64,000 nt of DNA from Agapetus fuscipes (Eukaryota; Arthropoda; Insecta; Trichoptera; Glossosomatidae), in the NCBI GenBank assembly GCA_951799405.1, contig OX637343.1, forward strand, positions 2,232,001 to 2,296,000, given 5' to 3'. The notes below the pieces were generated by a model. The model worked only from the letters and a program-made list of their open reading frames with translations. It did not search any database and was not told the DNA's origin. Made by a program: the position numbers and the translations under genes. Numbering within the stretch: the stretch's first letter is position 1; every line of letters starts with the position of its first letter. Below are positions 43,771-55,700 of this stretch, one piece after another.

Positions 43771-46700
43771 CTATGTGACATGACATTTTGTGTATTCTTG
43801 CAGCATTTGAATTATTCCTTCTTTACTTAAGATTGACGTTTCATTACTTTTCGTGTCTAAAATTTCATATTCTGGATTGTCTTTGGCTGCCTTGGAGCCC
43901 ACAACAATGATGTGTGGATAGCCAAACCTAAAATCAAAAATACAATCAATAAATGAAAATCTAAAACCAATAAGAAATAAAAGAAAATGTAGTATAATAC
44001 CTTTTTCCTTCCATAATTCTTTTCCCTATGGTCATATGTGATCGGTCGTCTATAATTATGTCCTCTTTTAGTGACTGGCAACTTTGACAGATTGTAGTGT
44101 ACATATCTTCTACCAAATGGATGACAGATGACTCTTCTTTTGAACCAGACTAAAAAATAAAATAAAACATTATCATAAAAAAGTGTTTCTATCGTTGAGT
44201 GGGCAAGGCGGAGGCAATCAAATCAGAACTTTTAAAATCAGCACTGGTTCAAGTCCCATTATGCCCTATCGATGATAAGCTTGATTCTGATCCAACTTTC
44301 ACAAGGAAAGAATTGGTACGAGGCTGACTTCCGTGCTGTAAAAATTGATTCACTTTTGCCAATGCCTCACCGGTTTCAAGGACAGCTGGCAGGAGTTTAT
44401 GTTCATGTGAGATATGGTTTATTTCGGATGTACACATGCAGCATGTGTAAGCGTGAACTTACATGAGCCTGCTTGTGGGGATGCATTGAATATGAGCCTT
44501 GAATTTCAATATATCTTTGCAACTTAGATTACAGATTATTATTATATACTCTTTGACGTTTAATAAATAATTCATCAAAAATTTATAAATTATCTATTGA
44601 TACACATTTGAGGCCCGGCAAGAATAGGTTGGTAAATTACATTCCTCTTCAGAAATTTATTTAAGAAAATGAATGGCATTGAATAATACATATAATAAAT
44701 ATAATTTTTTAAGGTTTGTGCATTAACAAAGTGAAAATTCATTTTTAATTTTAATTAAAAATAACTTTTTGTATTCAACACAGTTTTATTTTCACATTTT
44801 GAGTTAAATTACCTAAGCGCTATCGGACTTTAACCGTCCATCTTCAGAGGCTTACTGCACTTAAGCAATTTAACTCAAAAATGCGAAAATAAAAGTGTTT
44901 TGTATAAAAAAGTTATTTTTAATCAAAATTGATTTTACCCAATTAACCAACAGTGACTGGTATGAAGCCTAGTAGCTGATACTTAGGACTCTTAATTGCC
45001 AGGTAGTGGGTTTGATTCCCGGATGAGGATATGATGTTTGCAGAGGTGTTGGTTGAGCTGTGGTGTTGCCTTGAGGCACAGTGCCTATAATGTTACCTTT
45101 GGTCCGATGATGCACACATGATACGGCACTATCTTATTGGGCCACCGCAGCTCAGTGTCAGTGCTAGCAGCCTCCAGTGCAGCCCCCACCAGGCGAGACA
45201 GCCCCACACCATAGCACCCCATCTGCAGCGGGGCCCCGCCCACTGAAACTGCACCCAGAGGGGCGGAATAGCGGCTGCCGAGCAGAAATGTGTGACCAAC
45301 CTACAAAGTAAGAAAGAGAAGTGTGCAAAGTGCTGTTATAATGTGATTCACAATAAGTATTTCTTAATCTTTTCGCTTCTGAATATTCTTGCCATATGAA
45401 CACCCCCAGTAAGAAATACTTTTTCAAGTACATTTTTTTAAAAAACATTTATTGCTTTCCTTCTTCTTCTTCCTTAGCCATCTCTCCACTGCTGGATATA
45501 GGCCTCTTCCATGTTTCTCCACTCCTTTCTATCCTGTGCCCTCTGAATCCATTTCCGCCCCGCGACTGGAACAATGTCATCTGACCATCTTTTTTGTGGT
45601 CTGCCGACGCTTCTTTTATCTTCCCATGGTCGCCACTTGAGGATTTTCGTTGCCCATCGGTTGTCATCTCGTCTTGCCATATGGCCTGCCCATTGCCATT
45701 TTAGTTTTGCAATACGATCCATGATGTCTGTGACTTTTGTTAGGTGTCTGATGTCTTCGTTTCTTTTTCTATCTTTAAGACTTATTCCCAACATCCGTCT
45801 TTCCATGGATCGTTGTGAGCACTTTAATTTATGGACGCTCACTGCGGTTAGCGAGATGGTTTCTAGGCCATATGTTGTCACAGGGAGGATGCAAGTCTCG
45901 TAGATCTTTCTCTTTAGGTTCATTGGGATGTCTTTATTTTCGAGTATGTGCTTTAATTTTCCAAAAGCTGCCCAGCCCAATCCTATTCGTCTGGGTATCT
46001 CTGCAGTTTGGTTTTCCTTTCCCATTTTGATCTTGTGTCCAAGGTAGATATATTCATTTACAGCCTCTATGTGTTTGTTGTTGATGTTTAGGCTTTCGTT
46101 TGTTGGGCTCATAATTTTTGTTTTACTGATGTTCATTTCAAGACCAATTTTCAGAGAGGTTTCATGCAGTTCTTTGATCATACTCTTCAGCTCTTCGATG
46201 TCTTTGCTTATAAGCACTATGTCGTCGGCAAAACGGAGGTGGTTCAGGTAAACTCCATCAATTTTGATCCCTTTGTTGTCCCAATTCATCATTTTAAAAA
46301 TATTCTCCAGGGCCAGCGTAAACAATTTAGGAGATATAGTGTCCCCTTGTCGAACTCCTCGCTTAATGTTTATTTTATCAGTTCTTGTTTCGTCGTCTAG
46401 TTTAATATCCATTGTGGCATGATCATATATAAATTTAATGAGCCTTGAATATCTGGAGTCGATTCTTGCGTCGTTTAGAGCCTGTATGATAGCCCATGGT
46501 TCTACAGAATCGAAAGCTTTTTTGTAGTCCACAAAAGCCAGATGAATTGGGATTTTGTATTCAGTTGTCTTCTCAATCAGTAAACGGACAGTCTGGATGT
46601 GATCAGTTGTTCCAAAACCCTTTCTAAACCCTGCTTGTTCAACCGGTTGGTACATGTCAAGTTTTTGTGTTAAACGATTTGTTAAGATCTTTGTAAGCAA

Positions 46701-49700
46701 TTTATACAGGTGGGACAGTAAGCTTATTGGTCGATAATTCTCCAAATCTTCCGGATCTCCTTTTTTGAATAATAGTACCACTTCAGCATTGTGCCAGTTT
46801 TCTGGTATGGCTTCTAATTCAATGCATTTATTTAGAAGTATTTTCACGGCTTCATTTAATTTTTTGCAGCCCATCTTTAAAATATCATTTGTAATTTTGT
46901 CTTCTCCTGGAGCTTTATTTTTCTTCATGTATTTTAGAGCATTTTCCATCTCCTCGTGAGTTATTTCTGGTACATCTTCTGATCCCACGTTAAGTATTAC
47001 GGTATTTTGTGATTGGTTTATATTTTGTGTTTTAGATGTATATAGGTCAGTGTAGAATTCATGAATCGCTCCAGTGATCTCGGCCTTATCGTTTAATGTC
47101 CTGCCATTTTTGTCTTTCACTTTAGTAATATTTTTCTTTCCTTCCGCGTTATTTCTCCTTAAAACCTTCATATTTTTGTTTGACTCTATTGTCTTTGTAA
47201 TAAGCTCGTTATTAAATTTTCGTAGATCCTTTCTCACCTCTCTTTTGATTGTTTTATTTATTTCTTTATATTCGATGGTGTCTCTGCCCATACTTTTTCT
47301 TTTTTCCATAAGTGTTATTGTATTTGCAGATAGTTTGTTATTTTTATTTTTCTGCTTAAATGAAAGAGTCTTTACGACTGTTTGAAAATCTGAAGTAATC
47401 TTTTCTGATAAGTCGTAATATCCCATGTTGTTTAGATTTGTTAGGGGTTCCAATTTGTCTTTCATTTTTGTATTAAATGTTGCCCTTTGGTGCTTGATCA
47501 TTTCCACTGTGGGTTGTTTTTTGTTCTTTTTATTTACCATATTATATCTCTCAGTCTTAGTGTTTATCTTAAATGTTGCTCTTACTAGTCTATGATCGCT
47601 GCCCGTATCAAAACGGTTTAAAACTGATACGTCTTTGCAAGTTTTTAAGTTGTCTGTGAAAATATAATCAATCTCGTTTTTTGTCTTGCCATCTGGGCTC
47701 TTCCAAGTCCATTTTCTTTGGTTTTGTTTTTTGAAAAATGTATTTGTACAGTAGAGTTGTTCGCTTTGAAGGTATTCCACGAGAGTTTCTCCTCTCTCAT
47801 TTCTTTTGCCAAGTCCGAACATTCCGATATATTCTGGGTCTCCTTGTTTTTTCTCTCCAACCTTAGCATTAAAGTCACCCATTAAGATTGTTAACCTAGC
47901 CTTTTCCATGTTTTTTGCCCCTGTGATATCTTCATAAAATGTTTCTATTTCTTCATCATCTGCTGTACTTGTGGGAGCATAGGCCTGTATGATTTGTATT
48001 TTAAACTTTTTATTTATTTCCAGGACTACGTATAGTACCCTGGGTGATATACTAATCATTTTAGTTATTTTATTCTTAATGTTTTTATTTATCATGATGG
48101 CGACTCCTCCAGCCGAGGATTGTGAGTTATTTCTAAACAGTATATGTCCTGATGGAAGTGTTACCGATTCTTCTCCTTTTAGTCTTGTCTCGCTAATTCC
48201 CAAGACATCCCATTTGATATGTCTCAATTCTTCCTCCAGTCTTATTTTGTCCTCTTCTTGTCTCATGGTTCTGATATTATATGTCGCTATTTTGATGTCT
48301 TTGATGTAACAATTTTTCGACTTTTTGCCTCCCCCAGAATCCTCGAGGCAGACCGGTTTTGTGCCGGTGTGAGATTCTGAGCTACATGCTCTACTCACCT
48401 GGGGTACTTGTATTTGAAAATTCGAAGGCATTGGTTGGTTGATTTTTGGAAGGTTTTTGGCATTAAAACACCACGCTTGCCTAGCGGGTTGGTGAGTTTT
48501 GATTTCAGCCGCCCTTAACATAGGAACAGACGCTGTTTGTAGCCGCTCCTAACCTGGAGAACAGACGCTACTACCTTGGGAAATAAGTGCAGTGGTTTCC
48601 CGTTGCCTTCTGCACCGCAGTATTCCAGTCGTTGAGGCTGTTGCAGCTGCGCCTGGAATAGTCTGTGAAGTAACCGTTCTGGCATCCATTGCCTCCGCTT
48701 ACTTCCAGTTGTGATGGATACTGCTGCCCTCCATCAGTGCAGTAGCCCAGCTGACTCGGGCTGTGGACGCCGGCTGTACAGTTTCCTGGCAACCACCATC
48801 CTCAGGTACGCGGCCTGCACCGGTACCATCCAGGGAGCTCCTCGCCAGTTCAGTACTGACGCGAGCACCCCACCTTCGCTTGCTTTCCTACCTTCATTGA
48901 TTGATGACACTTCAAACTATGTGAACAGTCACATGTATTAGTTATTCAAGAACAAAAATCACAAAAGTTTTGCATATATTTCCACTAGCAGACTTTGGAA
49001 TTCTTGAACAATGTCAGGGATAAGTTAAAAGTTGGATGACGCCTATGATTGACAGCTGCACTGTATACAAGTTTACACTTGATGCCTATGTGATGTGATG
49101 TGGGAGTGAAGTGGTGAAGTGATGTGGGCGGCTACAACCAGGCGTGATCATCTTTTGACAACTCGAGTACCACTCTCCATTGGGGGAGAGCTGATTCAGC
49201 CCTCCGACTCAGTCAGACTTCTAGGAGTCACACTGGATCGGAACCTCACAATGGGAGAGCAATTGAACTCGACTGTATCTTCCTCATTTTTTGAACTTCG
49301 CCAGATAAAGGCGATCAGGAGATGTTTACCGTCGGGAGCAGTCAAGACCCTGGTTAATGCCTTTGTGATGTCACGAGTTGACTATTGCTCAACGCTGTAC
49401 ATAGGTCAGCCGAAAAAGCAGTTCAACCGTCTTCAGTCTGTGCTGAATTCAGCGGCAAGACTCATATTCGGGATGTCTAAATTTACTCGCATTACTCCAT
49501 TGTTAGGGAAACTGCATTGGCTTCGTTTTCCGGAGAGGGTGGTCTACCGTGTTTGTCTGATGGTGTATAAGGCTGTAAATGGTACAGCTCCTTCATATTT
49601 GGCTGACATGTTTACACCCGTTGAGAGGGATTTGAGGCGCCAAACGCTCAGATCTGCAGGGGATGGCGTGGTGGACTTGGTTCAGCCACACCGTCAGACA

Positions 49701-52700
49701 CGCACTAATTTTGGGGACCGTGCTTTCCGGTTTGCGGGACCAATGGAGTGGAACAGACTGCCACCTAATGTGAGGAAGGCAAAGACTGTTGGTGTCTTTA
49801 AAGGAGCACTAAAGACACATCTTTACAAGAAATCTTATCCGTGATTTGAGAGGGCCCTTGAGGTGTGACACACACAAAAACGGCGCTCTTTAATTATGTG
49901 TACATAAAAATAAATTATCCTTATATATATATATGTGTGTCACCCGCAGTTGAAGGGTTAACTGAGGGCTGTAGAGGAACTATTCAAAGCTGCCCAAGAC
50001 CCAGAGATCTACCATCAAAGTATAGTCAATATCGGGGATGACCGGTCTGTAGTCCAGTAGTAACACTGCGTACTCGTAAATGGAAGGCTGTGTGGATTTG
50101 GAAATGAAAATCTCGGCAAAGCACAAAAAATATGCCATTTATATTTTCTAATTTGCTCTTTGCTGGGTTGAAAAATTTATAAAACCTTTACCAAAGACCG
50201 GTCATCAAAAGGTCTATTCAGCCTTACAATAACTGGGTCTTGCTTGAGAATTGGCGCTTTCTACAGTGATAACCAAGCGCTTGAGGTGTGATACACATAA
50301 AAACAGCTCTCACCAAATAAATCATCCTAATATTATTTTATTATTATTATTCAGAACGAGAAACCTCTGATTAAGTGATAGTCAATGTTATGATCCTTTA
50401 TGGCACATCATAGTAAATACATCATAGTAAGAAAAGTAAATAAGATATCAACAATCAAATAACATGCATCTATAAAAAAAAATGTGGACCGAAAACTGAC
50501 GCTAGTCAAAAAATTTGGCAATTTTTGAAGAGATTTTATAACACACAAGTAGGACTGCTTTCTAATTTATTTCATTTCCTCACCTCTATACCCAGCCGCA
50601 CATTGAACCCGTCCTTCCCCGTGTTCCCGCATCCCACACACTTGGGATTTTCCCCGAGCTGTGTCAGCAGCTCCAACGCGGCCCCCCTCCCGCAGGCTTT
50701 GCACACAAACAGCTGGTCCTCTCCCACGCTGGCGGGGTAGTGGTACTCGTGGGAGAGACTGCCTCCTATTGTGCCCGTAGCACCTTCCACTGAAATTTAA
50801 AGTAAGTCAGTATTAGGATGATTCATTTTGACAGATGGTAAAAGTATATGAATTTTTCACCCAGCAGAGAATGATATAATAATATAGATATAATAATAAA
50901 AAATGGTTCACTTTGCCAATGTCACCCCTGTTTCAGGGAAGGACGGCAAGAGTTGCAGGGCTTATGTTCATTTGAGATTGGGTTTTTATAATGTAGGTTC
51001 ACATGCGGCATGTGTTGGCGCGAAATTATACATGTCTGCTTGTGGGAATGCATTTAATATAAATCTTAAATGATATAATATATCCTTGCAGCTTAGATTA
51101 GATTAGATTAGAGAGCATATTTGAAAATATACATGATTTATTTTTTGTGCTCCGCCGGGATTCGAACCCACAACCTTCCTTTATTATCCACTAGACTACG
51201 GACCAGGAAACTAAGTCAGAATCAGGATGATTTATTTGGTGAGCACAGCCTTTGGTAAATCACAACTCACACCTCTGCGAGCTTGATCGTCATTGTAGAA
51301 AGGGCTAATTCTCAAGCAAGACTCAGTTGCTGTAAGGCTAGATGGACCTTTTGCAACCGATCTTTGGAAAAGGTATACAAATTTTTCCCCCAGCAAGGAG
51401 CATATTTGAAAATATAAATAGGTATATTTTTTGTATTTTGAATTATCAAAGGTTAGCCGGGCGCTTCGATCTTCTCAGAGGTTCAAGTACATCAACTCCA
51501 AAACTATGACATCAATTAACACTCTATAGGATGTTAGGATGATAGATGTCACTGGGATGGTTGAGGGGGATAAGACGTTGGCGCTCGAATTTGGGTTATT
51601 GGTATTACCGCCGGTTCAAACCCTGCCAGCGTCATGTCCTATCGACAATAACTTTGACTCTGTTTCAACAATGTCATTGGGTAGCTTTTAAGTAATGAAT
51701 AATTAATTAAAATACAAAATAATTAATTATTTATTTTTTATATATATATATAAGGATAATTTATTTTAATGTTCACATAATTAAAGAGCGCCGTTTTTGT
51801 GTGTGTCACACCTCAAGGGCCCTCTCAAATCACGGATAAGATTTCTTGTAAAGATGTGTCTTTAGTGCTCCTTTAAAGACACCAACAGTCTTTGCCTTCC
51901 TCACATTAGGTGGCAGTCTGTTCCACTCCATTGGTCCCGCAAACCGGAAAGCACGGTCCCCAAAATTAGTGTGTGTCTGACGGTGTGGCTGAACCAAGTC
52001 CACCACGCCATCCCCTGCAGATCTGAGCGTTTGGCGCCTCAAATCCCTCTCAACGGGTGTAAACATGTCAGCCAAGTATGAAGGAGCTGTATGTTCATAG
52101 GTAACTGTTTTTGGCCAGGCAAAATAGGTAGGTCTATCTACCTATAATCTATAATCTAAGCTGCAAGGATATGTTAACATTTAAGGCTCATATGAAATGC
52201 ATGCCTACAGACAGGCATATGTAAGTTCGCGCCTACACATTCTGCATGTGTGCATACAAATGAAGAAAACCTCACATGGACATAAACCTTGCAACTCCTG
52301 CCGCCGTTCCCTGAACCGGGGTGGCATTGGCAAAAGTGAACCGATTTTTACAGCATGGGTGGTCAGCCTCGTACCAAGGTGAATAGGTGAATTTCATAAT
52401 TCAACAATCTACTTTTTTTCAATGAAGTACAATGGTTCTCACCTTTAACATATTCCACACCTATGTCAGTGAAGAGTTTATCATAAGCCTCTCCTATCTG
52501 TCGATAGGTCTCCTTGGCTGCAGCCTCGTCGATGTCAAAAGTGTAGAGGTCCTTCATCAGGAACTCTCTGGATCTGATTACTCCATAACGGGGACGCATC
52601 TCGTCACGGAACTTACTGCCAATCTTTATATGAGAGATAGAAATAAAAATTGTTATGAAGACATGGGTTACTTTCGCTGTATTGCCAAACTATTGTCCAG

Positions 52701-55700
52701 TCGATAGCTCACTTGGTAGAGTGCTTGCATTCCATGCCGTGAGCCCGTGTTCGAATCCCACCGAGAATGTCAGAAATGATTTTCCGTTTTGGTGTTTACT
52801 TCAAGCCAAAATAATATACCGGCAAGATTTACTCAGCCTACAGGAGCTTTGCGGTGGCCGGGCCGGTTGCCTGGAACAATTTGCCTGTCGGTGTTTGCGC
52901 AAATCAGCCTACCACCGCCTTCAGAAAGGGACTGAAGACACTGCTTTTTTCCAGAAGCCATGGCGCCCTTGAGATGGTTCTGGACCATTAAATGGCGCCA
53001 CAGGAAAGAAATCACCCATCATCAATCAATCAATCTTCACAAGAAATGAGTACCAGCCCACTCGGGAGCTGGGAAACCTTCACTTCAACTGAAGTGGTTG
53101 GCGTAAGGCCGGCCTCTTTACCTGTAAAAATAAATAGGTTTCACTTGCCACATGCGAAACCCTTCGGGGATAACGCGGCAAGAAGTTGCACTATATGTAT
53201 AGCTTAGTTGCTTGCGTTAGTTGCGTTGCCATCAAAAGGAGAAAATAAAATGTATTTACTTTCAAACATGCGACTTGATAACTGGTACTTGAGGTAAAAA
53301 ATTTGGTTATTTAATAATAATAATAATTGGCCAATTTTATATAGCGCCATTTACTTGCACCAGCCAATACTAGACCGCTTGCACCATGTGTTATATTGTG
53401 ATGCTGGAGAGTTGTTTTACGGGATCTGTTACTGACTTACCGTGGTCTATGGTAGCTGGAGCTTCCGGAATTTTTACAACAATGCATATTTAATAGCACC
53501 AAGGTTAAGTCTAATCAAACACTTACCTGATACAGTTTAAGAGGCAGCTGCTTAGCAGGCACTGGAGACACTGAAGCAATAAGATCTGTGACTAGCTCCT
53601 CGTGAGTCTGAAAATTAATATTCAAAACCATAACTACATTCTGCTCCGATACTTTTTAAGCCAAGTTTCAAGAGATATACATATCTTATATCTAAGTGAC
53701 CGGTCCGTATACATATCTTATATCTAAGTGACCGGTCCGTATACATATCTTATATCTAAGTGACCGGTCCGTATACATATCTTATATCTAAGTGACCGGT
53801 CCGTATACTTATCTTATATCTAAGTGACCGGTCCGTATACATATCTTATATCTAAGTGACCGGTCCGTATACATATACATATGAGGATGATTTGCTTATT
53901 TTTATTTTCTACATGACATCCACATGATGAACACTTCTGACTCATAAATGGAAGGTTGTGGGTTTGAATCCCGGCAGAGCACAAAAATATATTATTTATA
54001 TTTTCAAATATGCTGTTCGCTGGGTAAAAAATTCACATAGCTTTACCAAAGACCCGTCACTAAAAGGTCCATCCAGCCTTACAACAACTGGGTATCCCTT
54101 GAGAATTGGCACTTTCTACAGCGACGACAAAGCTCGCAGAGGGCTCTTGAGGTGTGATACACACAAAAACAGCGCTCACCAAATAAATCATGCTAATATT
54201 ATTATACCTTACAATCATTACAATACACTTTGAGTATTTGAAAAGATGCCTCACCGGGCACAGCACATAGTCCTTGTCATGTCTGTCCGTCAGCGTCATC
54301 AGTTCTGGCCCCGCGTCCTGCATCCTGTCACTCCTCTCCCACAGGCGGCGCGCGGCCAGGCTGGGCAGGGAGACGGCCTGCGCCCCCGCAGCCTCCATGC
54401 CAGCGCGCACCATAGACACCAACTTGTCAAGGCTGCGCTGACCCAGCGGCAGGAACACAGGCAGCCCCGCAGAGCTGGAGGGGCGGACTATACCCAGCTC
54501 GTGCATCAACTACGAGTTAACAAAATGAGTTACAACCTTATTAAACACTATCAAATGTGGTAGGGTCATGCATGCCCACAATCAGACACGTATAAGTACA
54601 CGCTTACACATGTCGCATGTGAGCTTACAGCATAAAGCCCGATTTCAAATGAACATAAGGGCTTCAGCTCTTGCCGCCCATTTCTGAAAGTCTGAAACAG
54701 GGGTGACATTGGCAAAGTGAACCACTTTTTACAGAATTTGTGGTCAATTGTCCATTGTCAATTTGTGCGGTCGATAGCTCAGTCGGTAGAGTGTTTGCTC
54801 AGGTTTGAATCCTACCGAGGGTGTCTAAATCTAAATCTAAGTTGCAAAGATATGTATCATTTGAGATTCACATTAAATGCATTCCCACAAGCAGACACGC
54901 ATAATTTCGCGCTCACACATGGCGCATGTGGACCTACAATATAAAAAACCCAATCTCAAATGAACATAAGCCCTGCAACTCCTGCCGACCCTCCCCGAAA
55001 CAGGGGTGACACTGGCAAAGTGAACCATTTTTACAGCATGGGTGGTCAGCCTCACACCAGAAATGATTTCCCGTTTTGGTGTTTATTTCTATATCTATCT
55101 ATAATCTATAATCTAAGTTGCAAGGATATATCCATTCAAAGCTCTCAGATGTATGCCCACAAACAAACACGTGTAGTTCGCGCTTACAAATGCTGATTGT
55201 GTACTTACAAATAAAATCCAAACCTCAAATGAACATAAGCCCTGCAACTCTTGCCGACATTCCCTGAAACAGGGGTGACATTGGCAAAGTGAACCATTTT
55301 TTACAGTATGGGTGGTCAGCCTCATACCAACCTATAAGTCAAGGAGTGTTTATTTCAAACCTTAAAATAAAATACCGGCAAGGTTTACTCAGCCTTCACA
55401 CGAAATGAGTACCAGCCCTCTCGGGAGCTGGGAAACCCCCACTTCAACTGAACAAGTCAAGGAATACAACAAATTGAATTCAATCAGAAGGTAGCAGAGC
55501 TCTGAAGAAGTTACTGCCAACCTTGGTGGGGATCGAATCCTAGCCCTCTGCCATGAAATGCAAGAATTTTATTAACTGAGCTATTGATTGGTCTATAGGT
55601 AGAGCATACTCCTTTGATTGGTAGGTACTGTAAGTAGGTATCATATATTTTTTTTTTTTTTTTTTTTTTTAAAAAATAGATTTGTGAAGAGGAATGCAAT

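Noticed and set aside
46069..48309. Plus-strand ORFs under the LINE
   Set aside because: Shadows of the 1,015-codon minus-strand endonuclease-RT.
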